Of a DNA stretch of 64,000 nucleotides, positions 8,809 to 17,174 are shown piece by piece. Below the pieces are notes generated by a model. The model was not told where the DNA came from. It did not search any database and saw only the letters and a list, made by a program, of their open reading frames with translations. Position 1 is the first letter of the stretch. Every line of letters starts with the position of its first letter. The position numbers and the translations under genes are program-made. The DNA comes from Nocardioides oceani (GTDB lineage: Bacteria; Actinomycetota; Actinomycetes; Propionibacteriales; Nocardioidaceae): positions 124,001 through 188,000 of the forward strand of contig NZ_JAUHJQ010000003.1 in NCBI RefSeq assembly GCF_030412965.1. Reading direction: 5' to 3'.

Positions 8809-8814
8809 TACGCT
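8809..8814 (+). promoter_or_regulatory. Likely -10 box of leaderless GST gene
   Basis: TACGCT ends six bases before the ATG at 8821, the spacing expected for a leaderless transcript. The -35 region is not convincing. Confidence 0.45.
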
Positions 8815-8820
8815 GGTGGG

Positions 8821-9843
8821 ATGGCTCCCCAGGACAGCGACGCCGACAGCGGCAGGCCGACGTACACCGAGAAGGGCAAGGCCTTCGACCGGGACATGTC
8901 CTACATCCCGGACCGGATCACGAAGGTCGTCGACGGCGCGCCGCGCACCCCCGAGCACGGCCCGGTCGAGGGCGAGCTGTGGCCGGTGGAGCCGGGGCGC
9001 TACCGGCTCGTCGCCGCCAAGGCCTGCCCGTGGGCGAACCGCTCGATCATCGTCCGTCGCCTCCTCGGCCTCGAGGACGTCATCTCCCTCGGGATGCCCG
9101 GCCCGACGCACGACAAGCGCAGCTGGACCTTCGACCTCGACCCCGGCGGCAAGGACCCCGTGCTCGGCATCGAGCGGTTGCAGGAGGCCTACTTCGCGCG
9201 CTTCCCCGACTACCCCAAGGGGATCACCGTGCCGGCCGTCGTGGAGGTCGCGACCGGGAAGGTCGTCACCAACGACTTCCCGTGGATCACCCACGACCTC
9301 TCCTCCGAGTGGCGCGAGCACCACCGCCCGGGCGCCCCGGACCTGTGGCCGGACGACGTCCGCGAGGAGATGGAGGCGGTGATGAAGCGGATCTTCACCG
9401 AGGTCAACAACGGCGTCTACCGCTGCGGCTTCGCCGGCTCCCAGGAGGCGTACGAGGACGCCTACGACCGGCTCTGGACCGCGATGGACTGGCTCGAGGA
9501 GCGGCTGGCCGACCGGCGCTTCCTCATGGGCGACACCGTCACCGAGGCCGACGTCCGGCTGTTCACGACGCTGGCGCGCTTCGACGCGGTCTACCACGGC
9601 CACTTCAAGTGCAACCGGAACAAGCTGACCGAGATGCCGGTGCTGTGGGCCTACGCCCGCGACCTGTTCCAGATGCCCGGATTCGGCGAGACCATCGACT
9701 TCGACCAGATCAAGGCGCACTACTACGTCGTCCACACCGACATCAACCCGACCGGCGTGGTGCCGAAGGGGCCGGACCCGGACGTCTGGCTGACGCCCCA
9801 CGGCCGGGAGGCGCTCGGCGGGGAGCCGATCCGCCCCTGGTGA
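8821..9843 (+). CDS. Xi-class glutathione/mycothiol S-transferase
   Basis: A 340-residue member of the ECM4/YqjG family. The catalytic cysteine motif KACPWANRSIIVRR is at about residue 65, followed by a thioredoxin-like domain (VPAVVEVATGKVVTNDF) and an all-helical C-domain with LMGDTVTEADVRLFTTLARFDAVY. Family enzymes reduce glutathionyl-hydroquinones. Actinobacteria usually lack glutathione, so mycothiol is the likelier thiol here (inference). It diverges from an ArsR/MFS operon across a shared AT-rich operator, which suggests a common stress or toxicant response. Confidence 0.85.
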   Translation: MAPQDSDADSGRPTYTEKGKAFDRDMSYIPDRITKVVDGAPRTPEHGPVEGELWPVEPGRYRLVAAKACPWANRSIIVRRLLGLEDVISLGMPGPTHDKRSWTFDLDPGGKDPVLGIERLQEAYFARFPDYPKGITVPAVVEVATGKVVTNDFPWITHDLSSEWREHHRPGAPDLWPDDVREEMEAVMKRIFTEVNNGVYRCGFAGSQEAYEDAYDRLWTAMDWLEERLADRRFLMGDTVTEADVRLFTTLARFDAVYHGHFKCNRNKLTEMPVLWAYARDLFQMPGFGETIDFDQIKAHYYVVHTDINPTGVVPKGPDPDVWLTPHGREALGGEPIRPW

Positions 9844-9870
9844 TCGGCTGACCCGCCGGTCGCCGCCGGG

Positions 9871-10935
9871 CTACCGGCCGCGCAGCAGCACGACGACCGG
9901 CCGGCCCTGCCGCCAGCGCAGGTGCCCGGCGAAGAGCGAGCGCTGCGGGGCCAGGCCCGGGCGCCGCTCGAGGTCGCGCCGCGGCGGGCACGCGCGGGTG
10001 GTGCGCCAGCACGTCCAGCCGTGGAAGTAGGCGAGGTTCGCCGCGCCCGCCCGCTCCAGCACGTCGAGCCCGCCGGGGCCGCAGATCCCCTGACGGGAGC
10101 GGCGCAGCAGCGGCTGCCGGCGGGCGTGCTCCCACCGCCACAACCGGGTGGTGCGGCGGTACGTCGTCCGGTAGCCGCAGTCGCCGAAGTAGCCCTCCGA
10201 CGTGAACAGCACCAGGTGCCGCCCGCGCCGCACCAGCTCGGGGTTCTCGGTCACCCCGCGGCGCCGGAGCAGCTCGTGGCTGCGCTGGCCGCGCATCACC
10301 CGGCCGCCGCCGACGGTGAGCTGCACCATCCGGATCGTCGACGGCGCGGTCTGGGTCTTGTAGAGCAGGTACCGCTTCCCGTCGCGGTCGCGGAAGCCGG
10401 ACGGGTCGATCACCCCGCGCCGGGCGTGCACGTGCCGCACCCCCCGGACCGGGTCCTGCGCCCGCGGCGTCAGCGCCCGGCGCGGGCAGACCAGCGGTCG
10501 TCGGCCGACCGGCTCGAAGGACCCGAGCAGGTCGTCGGCCCGGGCCACGCCGATGCAGCGGCCCTCGCGCCCCAGCCCGCGGACCGGGGCGGAGTAGTAG
10601 AGCAGCCAGCGCCCGCCCGCCCGCACGACGTCGGCCGCCCAGATCCGCGGCGAGGCGGCCCACCCGGGCAGCCGGCCGAGGGCCGGCCGGACCGGGGTCC
10701 ACGGGCCCGTGGCGCTCGGCGCGGTGGCGCGCGGCGCGTAGGGACCGGTCGACACGGCGACGTACCCCCCGGCGTGGCGGACCACCGCCGGGTCCGCGAA
10801 GCCGCGCTCGAGACCCACCGGCTCGGCGCGCCGCGCCTCGCCCGACCCGGGCGCGACCAGCGCCAGCAACGTGGCCGTCACGACCACCACCACGACCCGC
10901 ACGAGGGCGCGCGGCACCCAGCCCACCAGCACCAT
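9871..10935 (-). CDS. Secreted GH43-like beta-propeller protein
   Basis: A 354-residue protein starting with a signal-like hydrophobic segment (VRVVVVVVTATLLALVAPG). The body has the repeated acidic signposts of five-bladed glycoside hydrolase families 43/62: GFADPAVV near residue 46, IWAADVV near 97, GVIDPSGFRD near 175 and TENPELV near 229. Family enzymes cut arabinose, xylose or related linkages outside the cell. The paired cysteines fit an exported protein. Substrate and activity are uncertain. The start has a GGAGGG ribosome site eight bases upstream. Confidence 0.65.
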   Translation of the reverse strand: MVLVGWVPRALVRVVVVVVTATLLALVAPGSGEARRAEPVGLERGFADPAVVRHAGGYVAVSTGPYAPRATAPSATGPWTPVRPALGRLPGWAASPRIWAADVVRAGGRWLLYYSAPVRGLGREGRCIGVARADDLLGSFEPVGRRPLVCPRRALTPRAQDPVRGVRHVHARRGVIDPSGFRDRDGKRYLLYKTQTAPSTIRMVQLTVGGGRVMRGQRSHELLRRRGVTENPELVRRGRHLVLFTSEGYFGDCGYRTTYRRTTRLWRWEHARRQPLLRRSRQGICGPGGLDVLERAGAANLAYFHGWTCWRTTRACPPRRDLERRPGLAPQRSLFAGHLRWRQGRPVVVLLRGR

Positions 10936-11030
10936 CCGAACCGTCCCTCCCGAACGCCGGTGGAAGGATCGCCCGCCGTCACCGGGACCGGAGGCGGCGT
11001 GACCGAACCGTGACCCGGCAGGATGGGGGC

Positions 11031-11981
11031 GTGGGACACGGGCACGGACACGGGCACGGCCAGGGAGGCGGCCACGGGCACGCGACGGGCCGAGCCGAGG
11101 ACCGGAAGCGGCTGCGCGTCGTGCTCGCGATCACCGCGACCGTGCTGGTCGTCGAGCTCGTCGGGGCGTGGCTGACCGGCTCCCTGGCGCTGCTGGCCGA
11201 CGCCGGCCACATGGCCACCGACGCGGCCGCCGTGGTGCTGGCGCTCGGGGCGTCGTACGTCGCGGCGCGCGGCGGCGGCCCGCGGTCGACGTTCGGGCTG
11301 CACCGCGCGGAGATCCTGGCCGCCCTGCTCAACGCGCTGGTGCTGCTGGGCGTGTGCGCCTACCTGGCCTACGCCGGGGTGGCCCGCCTGCTCGACCCCG
11401 GCGAGGCCCACCTCGAGGCCGGGCCGATGGTCGGGTTCGCCGCGGTCGGCCTGGTCGCCAACCTGGTCGCGGTGCTGGTCCTGCGCGGCTCGACGAGCGG
11501 CTCGCTGAACATGCGCGGCGCGGCCAACGAGGTGCTCGCCGACACCGTCGGCTCGGTGCTCGCGCTGGGGGCCGGCGTGGTCGCGTGGACCACCGGCTTC
11601 GACCGCGCCGACCCGATCGCCTCGCTGCTGATCGCCGTGCTCATCGCGCCGCGCTCGTGGGTGTTGCTGCGCGACAGCGTCGTGGTGCTGCTCGAGATCG
11701 CCCCGGCCGGGCTGGACCTCGACGACGTGCGCCACCACCTCGCGCACGTGCCGGGCGTGGTGGACGTGCACGACCTGCACGCCTGGACGATCACCAGCGG
11801 CATCCCGAGCCTCTCGGCCCACGTCACGGTCACCGACGAGGCCCTCGCCGACCGCGGCGTCGGCCCGGTGCTCGACGACCTGTGCGGCTGCGTCGCCGAG
11901 CACTTCGGCGTGCGGCACGCGACGTTCCAGGTCGAGCCGGTCTCCCACGGCGCCCACGAGGACCTCGGCGAGGTGCACTGA
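11031..11981 (+). CDS. Cation diffusion facilitator (zinc/cobalt exporter)
   Basis: A 316-residue CDF-family metal/proton antiporter of the CzcD/ZitB type. The N-terminus is a His/Gly run (GHGHGHGHGQ), probably a metal sensor or sink. Six helices follow, with LLADAGHMATDAAAVVLAL (the HxxxD metal site of helix II) and VLADTVGSVLAL (helix V). The cytosolic C-domain contains VVDVHDLHAWTITSG. I chose the GTG at 11031, which has AGGA eight bases upstream; a GTG at 11010 is in frame but has poor spacing. Confidence 0.9.
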   Translation: MGHGHGHGHGQGGGHGHATGRAEDRKRLRVVLAITATVLVVELVGAWLTGSLALLADAGHMATDAAAVVLALGASYVAARGGGPRSTFGLHRAEILAALLNALVLLGVCAYLAYAGVARLLDPGEAHLEAGPMVGFAAVGLVANLVAVLVLRGSTSGSLNMRGAANEVLADTVGSVLALGAGVVAWTTGFDRADPIASLLIAVLIAPRSWVLLRDSVVVLLEIAPAGLDLDDVRHHLAHVPGVVDVHDLHAWTITSGIPSLSAHVTVTDEALADRGVGPVLDDLCGCVAEHFGVRHATFQVEPVSHGAHEDLGEVH

Positions 11982-12056
11982 GAGAAGGGCGCCGAGCGAG
12001 CGGGCTCACCCGGCCGGGTGCGTCTGGGACGCGGCCCTCCTGGTCAACGGGGAGCC

Positions 12057-12572
12057 ATGACCTCCACGCACAGCCACGCCCATCCGGTCGGCCGGCTCGT
12101 CGACGGCTACGACCCCGAGGGGGACGTGGCGCTCGGGGGGTACGCCGGCAGCCTGACGACGTACGGCCTGGTGCTCGCCGGCATCGCCGCCGCGGGCTCG
12201 GCGTCGGGGCACCACCTCGTCGAGCGGTACGACCTCGCCGACATCGCGCTCGGCGGGATGGCGGTCCACAAGTTCACCCGGCTGGTGTCGAAGTCGTCGG
12301 TCGCGGCGCCGGTGCGCGCGCCGTTCACCCAGTTCGAGGAGGCCGCCGGCTCCGGTGAGCACGTCGAGAGCGCGCGCGACGAGGGCGGGATCCGCGGCAC
12401 CATCGGCAAGCTGATCACCTGCCCGTTCTGCCTCGGCGTCTGGATCGGCACCGCCTACATCGCCGGCCTCAACCTCGCCCCGCGCCCCACCCGCACCTGG
12501 GCCGCGCTCTTCGCCGTCACCGCCGTCTCCGACTCCCTCCAGCACGTCTACGCGCGGCTGCGCGGCGACTGA
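12057..12572 (+). CDS. DUF1360 membrane protein
   Basis: A 171-residue protein with a His-rich N-terminus (THSHAHPVG) and a few membrane segments. The LVSKSSVAAPVRAPFT and KLITCPFCLGVWIGTAYI motifs identify the DUF1360 family. That family is common in actinobacteria and Bacillus spore-related genes, with no proven function. The ATG at 12057 has a GGGGAG ribosome site. It lies 75 bases after the CDF exporter, so the two may be co-transcribed. Confidence 0.8.
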   Translation: MTSTHSHAHPVGRLVDGYDPEGDVALGGYAGSLTTYGLVLAGIAAAGSASGHHLVERYDLADIALGGMAVHKFTRLVSKSSVAAPVRAPFTQFEEAAGSGEHVESARDEGGIRGTIGKLITCPFCLGVWIGTAYIAGLNLAPRPTRTWAALFAVTAVSDSLQHVYARLRGD

Positions 12573-12600
12573 GCCTCCGGGCTGCTCGGGCGCCGGGGCT

Positions 12601-12710
12601 CGGGCGTCGGGCGTCGGGCGTCGGGCGTCGGGCGTCGGGCGTCGGGCTCGGGCGTCGGGCGTCGGGCGTCGGGCGTCGGGCTCGGGCGTCGGGCGTCGGG
12701 CGTTGGGCGT
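12601..12710. repeat. Heptad tandem repeat, unit CGGGCGT
   Basis: About fourteen copies of CGGGCGT (the last as TGGGCGT), interrupted twice by a shortened CGGGCT. It runs directly into the AT-rich palindromic element at 12705-12793. It lies in the intergenic space between two convergent genes and codes for nothing recognisable. Confidence 0.9.
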
Positions 12711-12793
12711 CGACGATCGTTCAATTGAACGATTGCGACGGGTTGAGAGCGCTTCCACGCGCAACAACCGCGCAATTGAACGATTGTCGACGC
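12705..12793. repeat. AT-rich palindromic element, copy A
   Basis: Begins with GGGCGTCGACGATCG and contains the perfect 18-base palindrome ATCGTTCAATTGAACGAT at 12716-12733. A second related core in opposite orientation (CGCAATTGAACGATTG, about 12771-12786) follows. The same core occurs twice at 55261-55342. It looks like a short dispersed hairpin element. Confidence 0.8.
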
Positions 12794-12831
12794 GGGAAAG
12801 CCGGAGCCCGCCCGCCCACCCGCCCGCGAGC

Positions 12832-13305
12832 TCAGGCGCCGGCGTCCGCCTCGGCGGCGGCCTTCAGCTTCGGCAGCGTCCCCTCGATGCCGCGCCGGTT
12901 GCGCGCGGGCATGCCGAGGCGCTTCATCACGGCCCGGCCGATCGCGGGGTAGTACGTCGCGTCCCAGGTCTCGGTGACGCGGGTGCCGGGCTGCCCGGCG
13001 AGGTCGACCGGCTCGAGCTCGTAGCGCCAGCGGTGCGACCCCAGGTGCTTCCAGGCGATCCGCCGCCCCTCCTCGTGCTCGACGACCTTGTTGCGGATGA
13101 GGTACGGCGCCCCCATCCGCATGTTCATCGCGAACCTCGAGCCGAGTATAAGCCGCTCGGGTCCGGAGATCGAGCCGCGCACGGTGCCCGAGCCGTCGAT
13201 CCGCGGGTGCTGGCGCGGGTCGGCCAGGATCGCGAAGACCGTCTCCGGCGGCGCGGCGATCGTCGTGGAGGCGGAGACGCGGAGCTCGTTCGTGGGGTCG
13301 GCCAT
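12832..13305 (-). CDS. SRPBCC (START-like) family protein
   Basis: A 157-residue ligand-binding fold protein. It opens with the typical first strand and helix (SASTTIAAPPETVFAILADPRQHPRIDGSG, broken here at residues 10-39). Later strands include WRYELEPVDL and GTRVTETWDATY, as in polyketide cyclase/dehydrase-like proteins that bind hydrophobic ligands. No catalytic role can be assigned. A TACGGT box seven bases before the ATG at 13305 supports a leaderless start; longer in-frame starts are rejected for that reason. Confidence 0.8.
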   Translation of the reverse strand: MADPTNELRVSASTTIAAPPETVFAILADPRQHPRIDGSGTVRGSISGPERLILGSRFAMNMRMGAPYLIRNKVVEHEEGRRIAWKHLGSHRWRYELEPVDLAGQPGTRVTETWDATYYPAIGRAVMKRLGMPARNRRGIEGTLPKLKAAAEADAGA

Positions 13306-13312
13306 GGCTCCG

Positions 13313-13318
13313 ACCGTA
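13313..13318 (-). promoter_or_regulatory. Likely -10 box of leaderless SRPBCC gene
   Basis: On the minus strand TACGGT ends seven bases before the ATG at 13305, the spacing of a leaderless promoter. Confidence 0.45.
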
Positions 13319-13484
13319 GCGAGCGGGCCCAGGTTGGCGCCGCGACGCGAGCCCCCGGTACGTTGGTCCGCACCACGCATGTGGTCCCGGTCACAGGCGC
13401 ACCACCCCTCGCGCCGCCGGCCGGGACTCGCCACCCGGCGACCGGCGACCCCGGAGGCCGGTGACCCCGAAGGAGAGTGCGCCC

Positions 13485-14651
13485 GTGAGCCACACGTCCG
13501 GATTCGGCCCCGACCTCGCGGAGGTCTTCGGGCCCTCGCAGCGCGACGGCGGGCCAGAGCTCGTCCAGCTGCTGACGCCCGAGGGCGAGCGGGTCCACGA
13601 CCTGCCCCCGGAGTTCGAGCAGTTCGACCTCGACTTCTCCGCCGAGCAGCTGCGCGGGTTCTACCGCGACATGGTGCTGACCCGGCGCATCGACACCGAG
13701 GCCACCGCGCTGCAGCGGCACGGCGAGCTCGGCATCTGGGCCCAGCTCCTCGGCCAGGAGGCCGCGCAGATCGGCGCCGGCCGTGCCCTGCGCCCCCAGG
13801 ACCACGTCTTCCCGACCTACCGCGAGCACGGCGTCGCCTGGTGCCGCGGGCTCGACCCGCTCCGGCTGCTCGGGCTGTTCCGCGGGGTCGACCAGGGCTC
13901 CTGGGACCCCGAGGAGTTCCGCTTCGGGCTCTACACGATCGTCATCGGCGCCCAGACCCTGCACGCCACCGGCTACGCCATGGGCATGCAGCGCGACGGC
14001 GTCGTCGGCACCGGCGACCCCGACCGGGACGCCGCGGTCGTCGCGCACTTCGGCGACGGCGCGAGCAGCCAGGGCGACGTCAACGAGGCCTTCATCTTCG
14101 CGGCGTCGTACAACGCTCCCGTCGTCTTCTTCTGCCAGAACAACCAGTGGGCGATCTCCGAGCCGATCGAGCGGCAGACGCGGATCCCGCTCTACCAGCG
14201 CGCCCTCGGGTTCGGCTTCCCCGGCGTGCGGGTCGACGGCAACGACGTGCTGGCGACGTACGCCGTGACGCAGGCGGCGCTGCAGCGGGCGCGTGAGGGC
14301 CAGGGCCCGACGCTCGTGGAGGCCTACACCTACCGGATGGGCGCGCACACGACCACCGACGACCCGACCCGCTACCGGCTCTCTGACGACGTCGAGCACT
14401 GGAAGCTCAAGGACCCGATCGCGCGGCTGGAGGTCTACCTCAAGCGCAACGGCCTGGCGGAGGGCTCGTTCTTCGACGACATCAAGGACGAGGCCGACCA
14501 GCTCGGCGCGACGCTGCGCGAGGGGTGCCGGGCGATGCCCGACCCGCGGCCGCTGGCGATGTTCGACCACGTGTACGCCGAGATCACCGAGGAGCTCGCC
14601 GCCCAGCGCGACGGCTTCGCGGCGTACCTCGCCCAGTTCGAGGAGGCCTGA
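13485..14651 (+). CDS. bkdA: Branched-chain 2-oxoacid dehydrogenase E1 alpha
   Basis: A 388-residue thiamine-diphosphate decarboxylase subunit. The cofactor motif begins GDGASSQGDVNEAF and ends CQNNQWAIS about 30 residues on. The phosphorylation-loop region RMGAHTTTDDPTRYR is typical of E1 alpha. With E1 beta and E2 it converts 2-oxoacids from Val, Leu and Ile to acyl-CoAs. I chose the GTG at 13485, nine bases after AGGAG, over an in-frame GTG at 13461. It could instead be named pdhA, but the fused order E1a-E1b-E2 and the sequence resemble mycobacterial BkdABC. Confidence 0.85.
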   Translation: MSHTSGFGPDLAEVFGPSQRDGGPELVQLLTPEGERVHDLPPEFEQFDLDFSAEQLRGFYRDMVLTRRIDTEATALQRHGELGIWAQLLGQEAAQIGAGRALRPQDHVFPTYREHGVAWCRGLDPLRLLGLFRGVDQGSWDPEEFRFGLYTIVIGAQTLHATGYAMGMQRDGVVGTGDPDRDAAVVAHFGDGASSQGDVNEAFIFAASYNAPVVFFCQNNQWAISEPIERQTRIPLYQRALGFGFPGVRVDGNDVLATYAVTQAALQRAREGQGPTLVEAYTYRMGAHTTTDDPTRYRLSDDVEHWKLKDPIARLEVYLKRNGLAEGSFFDDIKDEADQLGATLREGCRAMPDPRPLAMFDHVYAEITEELAAQRDGFAAYLAQFEEA

Positions 14652-14652
14652 G

Positions 14653-15660
14653 ATGAGCGCCCTGCCCGCGACGCAGACCAGCACCCAGAAGGTCACCCTC
14701 GCCAAGGCCCTCAACATGGGCCTGCGCGCCGCGATGGAGCACGACGACAAGGTCCTCGTCATGGGCGAGGACGTCGGCAAGCTCGGCGGAGTCTTCCGGA
14801 TCACCGACGGCCTGCAGAAGGACTTCGGCGAGGACCGGGTCATCGACTCCCCGCTCGCGGAGTCCGGCATCGTCGGCACCGCCGTCGGCCTCGCGCTGCG
14901 CGGCTACCGGCCGGTGGTGGAGATCCAGTTCGACGGGTTCGTCTACCCCGCCTACGACCAGATCGTCTGCCAGGTCGCGAAGATGCACTTCCGCAGCCAG
15001 GGCCGCTCGAGGATGCCGATGGTCATCCGGATCCCGTTCGGCGGGGGCATCGGCGCGGTCGAGCACCACAGCGAGTCGCCGGAGGCGCAGTTCGCGCACA
15101 CGCCCGGCCTCAAGGTGGTCGCCTGCTCGAACCCGGTCGACGGCTACTGGATGCTCCAGCAGGCCATCGCCTGCGACGACCCGGTGGTCTTCCTCGAGCC
15201 CAAGCGGCAGTACCACGCCGACAAGGCCGACCTCGACGTCGACGCGACCCCCGACCCGCTGTTCACCTCGCGGGTCGTGCGCCGCGGCACGGACCTGACG
15301 GTGCTCGCCTACGGGCCGACCGTGAAGACCGCGCTCAAGGCCGCCGAGGCCGCCTCCAACGAGGGCCGCTCGCTCGAGGTCATCGACCTGCGGACGCTCT
15401 CGCCGCTGGACATGGCGCCGGTCTACGACTCGGTGCGCCGCACCGGCCGCGCCGTGGTGTGCCACGAGGCGCACGTCAACCTCGGCATGGGCGCGGAGCT
15501 CGCGGCCCGGATCACCGAGGAGTGCTTCTACTCCCTCGAGGCGCCGGTGCTGCGGGTGGGCGGGTTCGACACGCCGTACCCGCCCTCGCGCATCGAGGAG
15601 GACTTCCTGCCCGACCTCGACCGCGTCCTCGACGCCGTCGACCGCTCGCTCGCGATCTGA
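14653..15660 (+). CDS. bkdB: Branched-chain 2-oxoacid dehydrogenase E1 beta
   Basis: A 335-residue transketolase-like subunit that completes the E1 active site. Visible marks are VMGEDVGKLGGVFRIT, DSPLAESGIVGTAVGLALRG, EIQFDGFVYPAYDQI and GGIGAVEHHSESPEAQF. The C-terminal transketolase domain has DLTVLAYGPTVKTAL and VICHE-like AVVCHEAHVNLG. The ATG follows the bkdA stop by one base, so the genes are coupled. The length is normal for the family. Confidence 0.9.
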   Translation: MSALPATQTSTQKVTLAKALNMGLRAAMEHDDKVLVMGEDVGKLGGVFRITDGLQKDFGEDRVIDSPLAESGIVGTAVGLALRGYRPVVEIQFDGFVYPAYDQIVCQVAKMHFRSQGRSRMPMVIRIPFGGGIGAVEHHSESPEAQFAHTPGLKVVACSNPVDGYWMLQQAIACDDPVVFLEPKRQYHADKADLDVDATPDPLFTSRVVRRGTDLTVLAYGPTVKTALKAAEAASNEGRSLEVIDLRTLSPLDMAPVYDSVRRTGRAVVCHEAHVNLGMGAELAARITEECFYSLEAPVLRVGGFDTPYPPSRIEEDFLPDLDRVLDAVDRSLAI

Positions 15661-15670
15661 GGAGGAACGC

Positions 15671-17113
15671 ATGCCCGAGTACCTCCTCCCCGACGTCGGC
15701 GAGGGCCTGACCGAGGCCGAGATCGTCTCCTGGAAGGTCAAGGTCGGCGACGTCGTCGACGTCAACGACGTGGTCGTCGAGATCGAGACCGCCAAGTCGC
15801 TGGTCGAGCTGCCCTCGCCGTACGCCGGCACCGTCACCGGCCTGCTCGTCCCCGAGGGCGAGACCGTCCCGGTCGGCACGCCGATCATCGCGATCGGCTC
15901 GCCCGAGGAGGCTGCCGGCACCCCCGCAGCACCGTCCGGCGGTGCCGGCGGTGACATGGTCATCGACCTGTCCAACCCCGCGGCCAGCGGCGGCGGGGAG
16001 GGCGAGAGCCTGGTCGGCCGCAACAAGGCCGAGCGCGGACCGATGCGCCGCCCGCGCAAGGGCTCGGCCTCGCCGTCGACGGAGTCGGCCGCCGCGACCC
16101 AGATGCAGGTCCAGGGCGCGTTCGCGCCGGGCGGTGCGCAGTCCGACCCGGTCGTCGAGGCGGACGAGCCGGCCGTGCCCGCCACGACCGCCCCGCCGCT
16201 GCCGGTCGACGAGCAGGTGCTCGCCAAGCCGCCGGTGCGCAGGCTCGCCAAGGACCTCGGCGTCGACCTGGGCTCCGTGCGGCCGACGGGTCCCTACGGC
16301 ACCGTCACCCGCGACGACGTGCTGGCGGCGTCCGGCTCGGGTGAGGGCCGGGCGGTCGAGGAAGGCGCGCCGGCGCCTGTCTCGGGACCCGCCCGCGCCT
16401 CGGGCGACGCGAGGGAGACCCGCGAGCCGATCAAGGGCGTCCGCAAGGCGATGGGCGCGGCGATGGTGCAGTCGGCGTTCACGATCCCGCACGTGACCGA
16501 GTGGGTCACCGTCGACGTCACCCGCACCACCGAGCTGGTCGAGCGGCTCAAGGGGCACCGCGAGCTGCGCGACGTCAGGGTCTCCCCGCTGCTCGTCGTC
16601 GCCCGCGCGGTGCTGCTGGCCATGCGGCGTACGCCGGAGGTCAACGCGGTCTGGGACGAGGCGGCGGGCGAGGTGGTCTACAAGCACTACGTCAACCTCG
16701 GCATCGCCGCGGCCACCCCGCGCGGGCTGGTCGTGCCGAACGTCAAGGACGCCCAGGACCTCACGCTCCGCGAGCTCGCCGAGGCGCTCGGGGCGCTGAC
16801 CGCGACCGCGCGCGAGGGCCGGACGCAGCCCGCGGAGATGGGCGGCGGGACGTTCACGATCACCAACGTCGGCGTCTTCGGCGTCGACGCGGGCACGCCG
16901 ATCATCAACCCCGGCGAGTCGGCGATCCTCTGCGTCGGAGCGATCTCCAAGCGGCCCTGGGTCGACGAGGCCACCGGCGGGATCGTCGCGCGCGACGTCA
17001 CCACCCTGGCGCTGTCCTTCGACCACCGGCACATCGACGGGGAGAAGGGCTCGCGGTTCCTCGCCGACGTCGCCTCGATCCTCTCCGACCCCGCCTCGGC
17101 GCTGCTCTTCTGA
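15671..17113 (+). CDS. bkdC: Branched-chain 2-oxoacid dehydrogenase E2
   Basis: A 480-residue dihydrolipoamide acyltransferase. One lipoyl domain fills residues 1-75, with the lipoylated lysine at about 42 (EIETAKSLVEL). An Ala/Pro/Gly-rich linker follows, then a subunit-binding domain near 185-215 (RRLAKDLGVDLGSVRPTGPYG) and the catalytic domain from about 250. The active-site His is near residue 452 in SFDHRHIDGEKGSRF. A GAGGAA ribosome site precedes the ATG. No E3 (lipoamide dehydrogenase) gene is linked, so E3 must be supplied from elsewhere. Confidence 0.92.
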   Translation: MPEYLLPDVGEGLTEAEIVSWKVKVGDVVDVNDVVVEIETAKSLVELPSPYAGTVTGLLVPEGETVPVGTPIIAIGSPEEAAGTPAAPSGGAGGDMVIDLSNPAASGGGEGESLVGRNKAERGPMRRPRKGSASPSTESAAATQMQVQGAFAPGGAQSDPVVEADEPAVPATTAPPLPVDEQVLAKPPVRRLAKDLGVDLGSVRPTGPYGTVTRDDVLAASGSGEGRAVEEGAPAPVSGPARASGDARETREPIKGVRKAMGAAMVQSAFTIPHVTEWVTVDVTRTTELVERLKGHRELRDVRVSPLLVVARAVLLAMRRTPEVNAVWDEAAGEVVYKHYVNLGIAAATPRGLVVPNVKDAQDLTLRELAEALGALTATAREGRTQPAEMGGGTFTITNVGVFGVDAGTPIINPGESAILCVGAISKRPWVDEATGGIVARDVTTLALSFDHRHIDGEKGSRFLADVASILSDPASALLF

Positions 17114-17117
17114 CGCC

Positions 17118-17161
17118 TCGTGATGCCCAGCGAGCGCTCCGGCGCACGCTGGGCATCACGA
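17118..17161. terminator. Bidirectional terminator between bkdC and M20 peptidase
   Basis: A perfect 15-base inverted repeat (TCGTGATGCCCAGCG and its complement) with a 14-base loop. It lies between two convergent genes, five bases after the bkdC stop. No T-run follows, as is common in high-GC actinobacteria. Confidence 0.75.
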
Positions 17162-17174
17162 GACGCGCCGGAGG

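Noticed and set aside
12601..12793. CRISPR-like array
   Set aside because: The units are seven bases long with no spacers and no Cas genes are nearby.
12703..13464. Open frame starting inside the palindromic element
   Set aside because: It is antisense to the SRPBCC gene, and its start codons derive from the repeat.
13461..17113. Pyruvate dehydrogenase identity for the E1/E2 operon
   Set aside because: Subunit order and sequence resemble mycobacterial BkdABC more than PDH, which in many actinobacteria uses a single-chain AceE; the pyruvate role is kept only as an alternative.
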